Assembly: GCA_027052755.1 (NCBI GenBank)
Contig: JALUEN010000008.1
Location: 1 to 6,616 of the forward strand
Reading direction: 5' to 3'
Length of the DNA stretch: 6,616 nucleotides
DNA from: a bacterium
GTDB lineage: Bacteria > DRYD01 > JALUEN01
A program made the translations under genes and the position numbers. Every line of letters starts with the position of its first letter. Position 1 is the first letter of the stretch. This document shows, piece by piece, positions 1-6,160 of the stretch. A model generated the notes under the pieces. It ran no database searches. It saw only the letters and a list, made by a program, of their open reading frames with translations, and had not been told where the DNA came from.

Positions 1-429
1 GAAGTATCTTATCTCACTAGAGATTACTTGCGGTCTCTCCAGTGGCGGCGGAACCACTTTAAGAAGCGGTGGGAGGAGAAAGTAATAATACCTGTAATCT
101 TTAAAGCTTTTCTCTCTGGAAGGGTCTAGCGATAGCTTCTCCTGAATCCTTATCAGCTTGTACTCTTCCCTGCCTCTGGGGTAGTCCTCTATCTGATATT
201 GACCTTCTGGAAGTTTAGATTTAGCCTCTTCTAGGTTAATACCTAGTGGATAAGCGTAAGCTACTTCATACTCAGCGATCAGGTTAACCTCAGTTACCTC
301 TGCTGGTACCCTGATTGAGACCTCTATGGGATCTAGAAATGAGGGTTGATAGGGGTTTATGAACTGAGGAGAGGTATCAGTGAATACCTCGGATAGCTTA
401 GATAGTACCTCGCTACCCTGACCAGCCAC
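1..429 (-). CDS. Hypothetical protein, 3' end outside the window
   Basis: This open frame has no stop and runs off the left edge; 143 codons are visible. I do not recognise the family. The proposed start is GTG at 429-427 (MAGQGSEVLSKL...), because GGGAG at 442-438 lies 8 bases upstream; an alternative GTG lies at 438-436. The visible part is mixed polar and aliphatic, with strand-like stretches (IEVSIRVPAEVTEVNLIAEY), a Tyr-rich patch (DYRYYYFLLPP) and a Pro-rich segment near residues 120-135 (LLPPLLKVVPPPLERP), which suggests a linker. No signal peptide or membrane helix is visible at either start. That is odd directly behind a secreted-protein gene, and it fits the alternative that this frame is the C-terminal part of that protein, reached by a -1 shift at the A8 run 460-467. 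Coding on this strand is well supported by the open frame, codon use like its neighbours and tight spacing. Its function and true start are unknown. Confidence 0.65.
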   Translation of the reverse strand, partial: MAGQGSEVLSKLSEVFTDTSPQFINPYQPSFLDPIEVSIRVPAEVTEVNLIAEYEVAYAYPLGINLEEAKSKLPEGQYQIEDYPRGREEYKLIRIQEKLSLDPSREKSFKDYRYYYFLLPPLLKVVPPPLERPQVISSEIRYF

Positions 430-433
430 TTCT

Positions 434-450
434 ATCACTCCCTGAGTAAC
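434..450 (-). other. Small RNA stem-loop between two genes
   Basis: On the minus strand GTTACTC (450-444) pairs with GAGTGAT (440-434) around a three-base AGG loop, giving 7 bp including two G-U pairs. It starts 8 bases after the A AAA AAC site, a usual distance for a frameshift-stimulating structure. It also buries the GGGAG that would serve the GTG at 429. The stem is short, so its effect is uncertain. Confidence 0.3.
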
Positions 451-2321
451 TACTTGACGTTTTTTTTAGTTATTTTCTCATCTGTATTATCTCTCTTAGG
501 TTTTGAAGTAGATTTTGGAGATATCCTGCAGCTCGCAACTAAATAGGTGAGCCTCTTATCCCTTATCGGAAGCTCTATCCACTTCAAGCTCAGAGAGCCA
601 GATCTCAGGTTAGCGTAAACCACGGGCAATTTCTTCTCAGCTTCCTCTGCTTTTGGATCACTTCCCAGATCTAAGCGCTCACCCCATAGCTCTACTAGTA
701 TCTCCCTCTTATCACTTGGAAGCCCGTTTAACCTCTTTAGAAGCTCTCCTAAGCTGTTCGGTATCTCCTTTAATTTTAAGTACTCCTTGGTAGCCTTAAG
801 GTACTTAGCCTTACCGGAGAGGAGCTTCTCTATCAGGTCCCTTAACTTAATCTTCTCCAAGGTGTACTTAACCTCTTTAGCTCTGCTATGCTTTGTCCTG
901 GCTTTCTTTTTATCCTTGAGGTCCACTTTAAACTTTAAGGTGATAACTTTATCTAGGTCAGCCTTATTAGTTACCTCCTTCTCAATAAGCTTAACCGCGA
1001 GGAAGACCCCTTTAACGCTTGAACACTCTAAGGAGCTAGATCTGTTCTCAACGACTAACTTCTTCCCCTCAAAGACCTTAGCTAGGTACCTGATGTTCGG
1101 GATCCTATCAAATCTCTTAACATAAACCTCTGGTGCTAGATTAGTCCAAGCTATCTCCTCAATTGTTTCCCTAAGAGGTTTCTCATCCTTTGCTCTCAAG
1201 CTGGACAGAATCGCCTTGAATATCTCCTCATCTAACTTCCTGAACTTCTCATCAGGCATGAGCTTGGGTTTCTTGTAAAGTAAGTTATTAGCCCAGAGTA
1301 TGGATGGTTTATCCTTATCGTACCTAGCTAGGTTTATGTAAGAGGGGTGAAGTCTAACCTGTTTGTTAGCTGGTATAACCTGGAACCTCAAGGCTAAGTC
1401 TTTTTGTGTCTCAAAACCTATTATAGCGTTTAAGACTTTCAGGAACGCAGCGTCAAAGCTCCTCTTACCGTATTTAGCGATTAGCCTCTTCGCTCTCTCA
1501 GAGGGCTTGAAGATGAACACGCCGTACACGTTGAACGGTACTCTCCCTAGCGTAGTGCTGTCAACCATGATAGGGTAGAGTGAGAAATCTGGTGGGACAT
1601 CTTTAACGCTAACTGATTTGGCAAGGTAAGCGGGAATAACCGCTACCTGGAATTTCCCGGCTTTAGCCAGTTTCCAATAGGTATATCCTGATAGTGGATC
1701 GGAAGCTTTTACCGGAGCTAGCTCTAACAGTGAGAGTTCTGATGGCGAGAACACAGAGGTTATTTTAAGGCCACTACCAGCTAAATCCCTAAGCTGTAGT
1801 CTTTTAGGATATCTCTTCTCTCCCGTTGGCACTAGGATATAGCTGTGGGCGAACAGGGGGAAACAGATCTGTTTAGAACCCTCTGAACATGTATCTCTAA
1901 GCTGTTTATCCGTATCTGATCGGTATGTAGCTTCTAGGACTCCGCCGGTCTCCTTCAGGTAATCATCTGCAGGGATTAATCTATCTCTTAAGTTGTTGAG
2001 GAACTTCATAGCCCCTACAGGAGCTACTATTATTGATGGGTGGCTTTTAAGCGAATCTATGAACTCGTTCAGGTTATTAGTTGTCTTAACGCTTACCTTG
2101 AAGAGCTTCACTACTGGGTGCTTCTGAGGGAGGTGCTTAGTGATCTCCTCTGATATCTCAGGAGGTGCAAATATTAACACGTGAATTGCTTCTAGTTTCT
2201 CAGAGGCGGAGGGGTTCTCTGAAGAGGGAGATGAGGCGAAGGCTAAAGTTGAGATAGCGAAGAGTGAGATAAGGGAAAGAAACATAAGCACTATTTTAAG
2301 TTTTCGCATAGTAGCGAGCAT
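450..2321 (-). CDS. Secreted solute-binding-protein-like protein with unknown basic C-terminal half
   Basis: This 623-residue protein is probably exported. Residues 6-29 form a signal peptide (RKLK, a hydrophobic core, then a likely cut after LAFA). Residues about 45-325 resemble the periplasmic binding-protein fold of ABC importers. They open with a strand (IHVLIFAPP) and include a PLFAHSYILVPTG segment. Near 285-325 is the family-like pattern in which FLKVLNAIIGFETQKDLALRF is followed by QVIPANKQV. Residues 330-623 are unrecognised, Lys-rich (DLKDKKKARTKHSRAK at 467-482), and end in a basic tail. Cys145/Cys153 and Cys433/Cys598 could form disulfides. The first ATG is chosen over Met5 because GGAGGT (2335-2330) lies 8 bases upstream, directly after the alaS stop. 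No permease or ATPase gene is in the window, so transport is not shown, and the ligand is unknown. A scaffold or sensor role derived from a binding protein is equally possible. The solute-binding resemblance is a by-eye fold judgement. Confidence 0.8.
   Translation of the reverse strand: MLATMRKLKIVLMFLSLISLFAISTLAFASSPSSENPSASEKLEAIHVLIFAPPEISEEITKHLPQKHPVVKLFKVSVKTTNNLNEFIDSLKSHPSIIVAPVGAMKFLNNLRDRLIPADDYLKETGGVLEATYRSDTDKQLRDTCSEGSKQICFPLFAHSYILVPTGEKRYPKRLQLRDLAGSGLKITSVFSPSELSLLELAPVKASDPLSGYTYWKLAKAGKFQVAVIPAYLAKSVSVKDVPPDFSLYPIMVDSTTLGRVPFNVYGVFIFKPSERAKRLIAKYGKRSFDAAFLKVLNAIIGFETQKDLALRFQVIPANKQVRLHPSYINLARYDKDKPSILWANNLLYKKPKLMPDEKFRKLDEEIFKAILSSLRAKDEKPLRETIEEIAWTNLAPEVYVKRFDRIPNIRYLAKVFEGKKLVVENRSSSLECSSVKGVFLAVKLIEKEVTNKADLDKVITLKFKVDLKDKKKARTKHSRAKEVKYTLEKIKLRDLIEKLLSGKAKYLKATKEYLKLKEIPNSLGELLKRLNGLPSDKREILVELWGERLDLGSDPKAEEAEKKLPVVYANLRSGSLSLKWIELPIRDKRLTYLVASCRISPKSTSKPKRDNTDEKITKKNVK
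459..465 (-). other. Candidate -1 slippery heptamer A AAA AAC
   Basis: Near the 3' end of the 450-2321 gene the minus strand has eight A's (460-467) followed by C. In the reading frame of that gene this is A AAA AAC, matching the X XXY YYZ form of known -1 frameshift sites. The zero-frame stop TAG follows two codons later at 452-450. The -1 frame is open from here into the 1-429 frame without interruption. Frameshifting is inference. An A-run slip during transcription or a missing A in the assembly would have the same effect. Confidence 0.4.
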
Positions 2322-2329
2322 ATATACGC

Positions 2330-2335
2330 ACCTCC
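2330..2335 (-). promoter_or_regulatory. Shine-Dalgarno deciding the start at 2321
   Basis: GGAGGT on the minus strand begins four bases after the alaS TAG stop and 8 bases before ATG 2321-2319. The in-frame ATG at Met5 would be 20 bases away, so the first ATG is preferred. The placement suggests re-initiation by ribosomes finishing alaS. Confidence 0.8.
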
Positions 2336-2338
2336 TGA

Positions 2339-4921
2339 CTACCTATCACTGGCTTTCGCTAGTGAACTCTTGAACTCAGTTATGGTCTCCTCTAGAACCT
2401 TAACTTGGGATAGATCACAACCTCCTCTCTTTAACTTCCCAGGTCTTCCGCCTAGTTTTATACCCTTCTCCCTTAGAACTTCAGCTAGCTTATCGGATAG
2501 TGGACCATATAGGAGAAGGGTTAGCTTATCCTTGGACCTCGCTCCTAAGAGGTAAGTAGAGTTTGTCCTTGTCTTGAGATAGTCATGGACTTTTATCAAG
2601 CTTGATGGATCTAGATCTAAGATATCCATGAAGACCTCATCTCTCTCGTGTTCCCTTATCAGTTGCTCTGCTATTGATGAGGCTATCTTTGATTCCAGCG
2701 CTTCTAGTTCTTTTCTAAGCTCCTCGTTCTCCTCCTTAAGCTCTTTCACTGCTACCAATAGGTCGTTAGGGGAGGTCTTTAGAGCTTTGCTGAGGTCATG
2801 GAGGGTTCTCTCGGTCTGGCGGATGTGATCTAGTAGCGCTAGCCCTACCTTAGCTTCCACACGTCTGACACCTAACGCTACCGCTCGTTCAGAGGTGATC
2901 TTGAAGGTTCCTATCTGTCCGGTCCTGGAGACATGGGTACCTCCACATAGCTCATAGCTGATTATCTCCCCGTTTCTGGCGGTTTTCACAGTCCTAACTA
3001 TCTCTGAGTACTTCTCCCCGAACAGGGCAATAGCGCCCTCTTCCTTCGCCTGCTCTAGAGGCTTGTACTCAACTATAACAGGTATATCCTCAAGTACCCA
3101 CCTGTTGACCAGGTCCTCTATCTCCTTTATCTCCTCCTCCTTCAAGGGGGCGAAGTGAGTGAAGTCAAACCTTAGCCTATCTGGAGCCACTAATGATCCC
3201 GTCTGGTAAACGTGTGGTCCTAGGACTTTCCTGAGAGCTGAGTGGAGCAGGTGAGTAGCTGTGTGATGTCCCATTATCCTCCTTCGCCTATCCTCATCAA
3301 CCTCTGCTACCACTTTTGCCCCTTTCTTTATCGTTCCGTTCTCAACCTTGCCGATATGTACTATGAAACCCTCTACGTTATGCTGGGTATCCTCTACCTT
3401 AAATGTACCGCTCTCTGATCGTATGTAGCCTTGGTCTCCTACTTGACCACCTGATTCCCCGTAGAATGGCGTTTCCTTGAGGACTATCGCTCCGCTCTCG
3501 CCTTCTCTAAGCTCATCAGGTAGCTCAAGATTCCCATCCTTAATCCTCAGGATACCTATTACCTCGGTCTCGTGTCTTAACTTCTCATAACCTACGAATT
3601 TAACAGTGAACTTGCTGGGAACTGATGCGGTTTTGTAGGTTAGCTCCTCTTGAGCAGCTCTGGATCTCTCCCTCTGTCTCTCAAGCTCCTCTCGGAACTT
3701 CTCCTCGTCCACCTCAAAGCCCTTAGATGAGGCTATCTCCTTGGTCAGCTCTATGGGGAATCCCATGGTGTCGTAGAGGTAGAAGGCTATCTCTCCTGGA
3801 AGTACGTTAACCCCATTTCTCTCAAGCTCTTCTAGCTTTCTCTCCAGGTAGCTCAAACCTTTATCCAAGGTCTTCCTAAAGAGCTTCTCCTCGTTCTCCA
3901 GGGTCTTCTCTATGTAATCCCTCCTATCTATTATCTCGTTATATACCCCTCTGAACACCTCTATCACTGGATCTATCAAGTTTTTCATGAAGGGTTTGTC
4001 TATCCCTAAGAGTTTAGCGTATAGGGAAGCCCTCCTTATTATCCTCCTGAGAACGTATCCCCTTCCCTCGTTAGATGGGTAGGCCCCGTCTCCTAACAGA
4101 AATATGCTAGCTCTAACGTGATCAGCTACTATCCTCCTGTAGCTAATCGGTGCATCTTTTACCTTCACGAATTCCTCTATCCTATCCATTAGGGGTTTAA
4201 AGAGATCTGTATCAAAGGGGGATTTGGTTCCCTGTAGTACCATAGCTAATCTCTCTAGCCCAGCTCCAGTATCTATGTTCTTTTGAGGTAGGTCAAGGTA
4301 GTTACCCTCACTGTCCTTGAAGTAGGTTGTGAAAACGATATTCCAGAGCTCTAGGTACCTGTCGCAGTCGTCCTCTGGATGACAATCACCGTACTCAGGT
4401 CCTAAGTCGTACAGTATCTCGGTTGATGGTCCACAGGGACCCACCTTACCGGCTGGCCCCCAGAAGTTATCCTCTAATTTTATTATCCTATCCTCAGGTA
4501 CTCCCAGTGATCTCCATATATTGTAGGCCTCCTCATCAGTAGGGTGAACGGATATCCACAGCCTAGATTTATCCAATTTATATACCTCTGTTAGGAGCTC
4601 CCAGGCCCAGGTTATCGCTTCCTCTTTAAAGTAATCGCCAAAGGAGAAGTTTCCAAGCATCTCAAAGAAGGTGTGGTGTCTTATCGTATGTCCTACATTA
4701 TCAATATCATCGGCTCTGAAGCACTTCTGGCAAGTAGCAACTCTCTTGTACTTAGGCTTAACTTTACCTGCAAACTCAGGTTTAAATGGGACCATACCTG
4801 CTGCTACGAAGAGCAGTGTGGGATCGTTCTCCGGGATCAATGGGAAGCTGGGAAGAACTTTGTGCCCCTTACTCTCAAAGAACTTTAAAAAGGTGTCCCT
4901 TATCTCCCTATGAGACCACAT
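2339..4921 (-). CDS. alaS: Alanine--tRNA ligase (AlaRS)
   Basis: AlaRS charges tRNA-Ala with alanine using ATP in the cytoplasm and clears Ser or Gly mischarged onto tRNA-Ala. At 860 residues it is full length for bacteria. The class II catalytic core is at about 1-240, with RHHTFFEMLGNFSFGDYF (81-98, motif 2 region), NIDTGAGLERLA (215-226) and NEGRGYVLRRIIRRA (284-298) in the tRNA-recognition part. The editing domain carries zinc-site residues H553 and H557 (HTATH), C659 and H663 (CGGTH). A coiled coil (about 725-752) leads to the C-Ala domain, which has GGRPGKLKRGG (824-834). Cys180, His181 and Cys186 form a small cluster of the kind seen in some thermophile AlaRSs. ATG 4921 has GGAGGT 6 bases upstream. 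It follows tRNA-Ala(GGC) on the same strand and precedes the secreted-protein gene by 17 bases. No frame damage or missing key residue is seen. Confidence 0.98.
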   Translation of the reverse strand: MWSHREIRDTFLKFFESKGHKVLPSFPLIPENDPTLLFVAAGMVPFKPEFAGKVKPKYKRVATCQKCFRADDIDNVGHTIRHHTFFEMLGNFSFGDYFKEEAITWAWELLTEVYKLDKSRLWISVHPTDEEAYNIWRSLGVPEDRIIKLEDNFWGPAGKVGPCGPSTEILYDLGPEYGDCHPEDDCDRYLELWNIVFTTYFKDSEGNYLDLPQKNIDTGAGLERLAMVLQGTKSPFDTDLFKPLMDRIEEFVKVKDAPISYRRIVADHVRASIFLLGDGAYPSNEGRGYVLRRIIRRASLYAKLLGIDKPFMKNLIDPVIEVFRGVYNEIIDRRDYIEKTLENEEKLFRKTLDKGLSYLERKLEELERNGVNVLPGEIAFYLYDTMGFPIELTKEIASSKGFEVDEEKFREELERQRERSRAAQEELTYKTASVPSKFTVKFVGYEKLRHETEVIGILRIKDGNLELPDELREGESGAIVLKETPFYGESGGQVGDQGYIRSESGTFKVEDTQHNVEGFIVHIGKVENGTIKKGAKVVAEVDEDRRRRIMGHHTATHLLHSALRKVLGPHVYQTGSLVAPDRLRFDFTHFAPLKEEEIKEIEDLVNRWVLEDIPVIVEYKPLEQAKEEGAIALFGEKYSEIVRTVKTARNGEIISYELCGGTHVSRTGQIGTFKITSERAVALGVRRVEAKVGLALLDHIRQTERTLHDLSKALKTSPNDLLVAVKELKEENEELRKELEALESKIASSIAEQLIREHERDEVFMDILDLDPSSLIKVHDYLKTRTNSTYLLGARSKDKLTLLLYGPLSDKLAEVLREKGIKLGGRPGKLKRGGCDLSQVKVLEETITEFKSSLAKASDR

Positions 4922-5005
4922 GCTAGCACCTCCCCTGCGGAAGTTATCCTACAAGGTTTTATTTCAGTGTTTTTGATACTTTACCTTGGAAATAAAAAAA
5001 AAATT
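4922..5005 (-). promoter_or_regulatory. alaS leader region
   Basis: This 84-base stretch separates tRNA-Ala from alaS. On the minus strand it starts with AAA and ten T's, continues AT-rich, and ends in GGGGAGGT 6 bases before the ATG. A 6-bp inverted repeat, CAAGGT/ACCTTG (4983-4988 with 4952-4957), encloses a 25-base loop. TAGGAT near 4950 is a possible -10, but no fitting -35 is visible. I cannot tell whether alaS has its own promoter or depends on readthrough from the tRNA. No T-box element is recognisable, and the leader is too short for one. Confidence 0.4.
4994..5003 (-). terminator. T10 tract behind tRNA-Ala
   Basis: The minus strand reads CCA, AA, then ten T's. There is no separate hairpin. 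The nearest stable stem is the tRNA itself (T-arm and acceptor stem), so the tRNA could serve as the terminator hairpin, or the tract may only mark the 3' processing end. Full termination would leave alaS needing its own promoter. Confidence 0.5.
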
Positions 5006-5080
5006 TGGTGGAGCCGAGGGGACTTGAACCCCCGACCTTCTACACGCCAAGCAGACGCTCTCCCACTGAGCTACGGCCCC
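5006..5080 (-). tRNA. tRNA-Ala, anticodon GGC
   Basis: A complete 75-base cloverleaf on the minus strand with CCA encoded (5008-5006). The acceptor stem GGGGCCG pairs with CGGCTCC, including the G3:U70 wobble that is the main identity signal for AlaRS, and the discriminator is A73. The D arm is GCTC...GAGC. The anticodon stem TCTGC/GTAGA has one G-U pair, with loop TTGGCGT and anticodon GGC at 5048-5046. The T arm is GGGGG TTCAAGT CCCCT. It reads GCC/GCU codons. It lies 45 bases after the outer-membrane gene stop and 84 bases before alaS, all on one strand, so the enzyme and its substrate are neighbours. Confidence 0.97.
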
Positions 5081-5086
5081 ACCACT

Positions 5087-5092
5087 ATTATA
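5087..5092 (-). promoter_or_regulatory. -10 box of tRNA-Ala
   Basis: A consensus TATAAT on the minus strand, separated by exactly 6 bases (AGTGGT) from tRNA nucleotide 1. By usual sigma-70 geometry transcription would begin at G1 of the tRNA itself, leaving no 5' leader. No convincing -35 hexamer is seen about 17 bases upstream; that position holds GTATAA. Confidence 0.6.
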
Positions 5093-5125
5093 ATTATTCT
5101 ACGCTTAGTTTATACCTCCTCCTGG

Positions 5126-5929
5126 TTAAAACTTGATCTTGAGGTAAGCCCTGAAGCCCTTGAAGCTAAGATCAGCTTTGTTTCCAGAGGAGTCCTCTAG
5201 GTTGTACTTCTGGTACCTGTAAGCTAAGCCCAGGGCGGTGTTCTCTGACATATCTAGGTTAGCTCCTACCTCGTACTCAAAGAGGTTACCCTTGCCTTGG
5301 CTTGAGGAACCGGTAAAACCACCTAGGGAGAAGAAAGCTCTCAGGTTGTCTGCTAACCTGTAATCTCCACCTAAGCCCAGGTAGAACGTGGGGACATTGA
5401 CGTTGTACTCAGCTCTGTTGATCCCGTCATCGGATATGCCTTTGAACTTGTTGAACCTCAGCCCTCCCAGGAAGTAGATACCACCGCTCTCAGGAGTGTA
5501 AGGTACTAGGAAGCTTTTGTAGTAAATATCAACTGCAGTGTACTCTAGGGTTGTGTTAACGGTGCTTCCTGCAGGGAAAAGAACTGCTCCTCCGGTAGAG
5601 CTGTCAGGTAGGAAGATGTTGCTAGTTAAGGTAGCTGTCCCCTCATCTCTCAAGTTGTAGTAGGCTAAGCCTAGTGAGGTTCTTGGGTTGTAAACGTTCT
5701 TCTCTAGGGATATCCATATACCTGATGGGTTGGTAACGTTGAGAACACCGATATCAGTGCTTGGATTGGTCCCTGCTGTGATGGTCCCGTTCAGCTTACC
5801 CCAGGTGTAGCCTAGGTCTAGTTTCAGGCCCTTAAAAGCATCCTCAGCATTAGCAAAGAATGAGACCATTAGAGCTAAAAGTAGAGCTAAGGTTATGCTC
5901 TTTAAACCTAACTTTCTCCACTCTCTCAT
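5126..5929 (-). CDS. Outer-membrane beta-barrel protein
   Basis: This 267-residue protein is probably inserted in the outer membrane. Residues 1-28 are a clear signal peptide (RKLGLK, a hydrophobic core, then ANA before Glu29). The mature part is Gly- and aromatic-rich, with about 8-10 alternating strands such as LKLDLGYTWGKL (35-46), TSLGLAYYNL (84-93), GGIYFLGGLRF (149-159), TFYLGLGGDY (181-190) and TALGLAYRYQKY (231-242). It ends KGFRAYLKIKF with a terminal Phe, the usual signal for the BAM insertion machinery. Size and layout fit small OmpW/OmpX-like barrels, but I do not recognise a named family or substrate. It has no cysteine. The start is supported by the signal peptide and a G-rich SD (GGGGGGA, 6 bases upstream). 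An 18-codon ORF overlaps the start by ATGA, so translation is probably coupled. No hairpin terminator is visible after its stop, so transcripts may run into tRNA-Ala. Confidence 0.88.
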   Translation of the reverse strand: MREWRKLGLKSITLALLLALMVSFFANAEDAFKGLKLDLGYTWGKLNGTITAGTNPSTDIGVLNVTNPSGIWISLEKNVYNPRTSLGLAYYNLRDEGTATLTSNIFLPDSSTGGAVLFPAGSTVNTTLEYTAVDIYYKSFLVPYTPESGGIYFLGGLRFNKFKGISDDGINRAEYNVNVPTFYLGLGGDYRLADNLRAFFSLGGFTGSSSQGKGNLFEYEVGANLDMSENTALGLAYRYQKYNLEDSSGNKADLSFKGFRAYLKIKF

Positions 5930-5982
5930 AGCTTTTCCCCCCTGTTTTCAAGTGATTTGGAAAGGTTGGTAAGATATTTCAT
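5926..5982 (-). CDS. Small leader ORF (18 aa) coupled to the outer-membrane gene
   Basis: The ORF reads MKYLTNLSKSLENRGEKL and then TGA. It has the best possible SD, GGAGGT at 5995-5990, with 7 bases to its ATG. Its TGA overlaps the ATG of the downstream gene as ATGA (5929-5926), the standard arrangement for translational coupling. The SD of the downstream gene lies inside it. The peptide could form a short amphipathic helix (Tyr3, Leu4, Leu7, Leu11), but no homolog is known to me. It may act only in cis, bringing ribosomes to the barrel gene start. SD strength, spacing and exact overlap together make chance less likely; function is inferred. Confidence 0.55.
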   Translation of the reverse strand: MKYLTNLSKSLENRGEKL

Positions 5983-5989
5983 AGATACT

Positions 5990-5995
5990 ACCTCC
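5990..5995 (-). promoter_or_regulatory. Shine-Dalgarno of the 18-aa leader ORF
   Basis: GGAGGT on the minus strand, 7 bases before ATG 5982-5980. It is a better SD match than the G-run in front of the outer-membrane gene itself, which is the main reason to take the small ORF seriously. Confidence 0.6.
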
Positions 5996-6041
5996 AGGTT
6001 CTCTTATCCTTTTTTGGTGAACTTCTGAAAAAAGCTCTTGA

Positions 6042-6069
6042 ATTAGAAGGGTTTTTGGTAGAGTTTGAA
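6042..6069 (-). promoter_or_regulatory. Possible promoter for leader ORF and outer-membrane gene
   Basis: On the minus strand TTCAAA (6069-6064) and TCTAAT (6047-6042) are 16 bases apart, each a partial match to -35 and -10. The start would fall near 6035, leaving a leader of about 50 bases before the small ORF. The site lies within the 103 bases shared with the divergent tRNA-Asn unit. The match is weak. Confidence 0.25.
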
Positions 6070-6070
6070 G

Positions 6071-6079
6071 TAATAATAT
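6071..6079 (+). promoter_or_regulatory. -10 region of tRNA-Asn
   Basis: TAATAATAT offers two overlapping -10-like hexamers: TAATAA (start near G6083) and TAATAT (start at tRNA nucleotide 1, 6 bases away as for tRNA-Ala). G6083 is the likelier start, because the tRNA begins with T. No good -35 is seen at the usual distance. Confidence 0.4.
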
Positions 6080-6085
6080 ATTGGT

Positions 6086-6160
6086 TCCGGCGTAGCTCAG
6101 AGGTAGAGCAGGTGCCTGTTAAGCACCGGGTCGCAGGTTCGAATCCTGCCGCCGGAGCCA
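6086..6160 (+). tRNA. tRNA-Asn, anticodon GTT
   Basis: A complete 75-base cloverleaf with encoded CCA (6158-6160). The acceptor stem TCCGGCG pairs perfectly with CGCCGGA, and the discriminator is G73, as usual for tRNA-Asn. The D arm is GCTC...GAGC. The anticodon stem GGTGC/GCACC holds loop CTGTTAA with anticodon GTT at 6118-6120. The T arm is GCAGG TTCGAAT CCTGC. It reads AAC/AAU codons. It is divergent from the outer-membrane gene unit and is followed after 47 bases by the sulfur-transporter gene on the same strand. Confidence 0.97.

Noticed and set aside
787..1578. Plus-strand open frames opposite the secreted protein gene
   Set aside because: They are antisense shadows of a purine-rich gene with a signal peptide and a good SD, and they have no SD of their own.
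2370..2828. Plus-strand Ser/Leu-rich open frames opposite alaS
   Set aside because: They mirror the Glu/Lys-rich coiled-coil and C-Ala codons of a certain alaS gene.
4671..4913. Two overlapping plus-strand frames opposite the alaS 5' end
   Set aside because: They are antisense to the conserved catalytic core of AlaRS, with no independent support.
4952..4988. Inverted repeat CAAGGT/ACCTTG as an alaS riboswitch or T-box
   Set aside because: It is only 6 bp with a 25-base AT-rich loop, no T-box or specifier features, and too little room. It is noted only within the leader entry.
4910..5200. Plus-strand open frame of 96 codons
   Set aside because: It runs through tRNA-Ala on the opposite strand and into the ends of two real genes; the tRNA explains the sequence.
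6023..6050. CTTCT ... AGAAG inverted repeat between the divergent units
   Set aside because: A 5-bp stem around a long loop is expected by chance in AT-rich DNA, and no second copy is seen.
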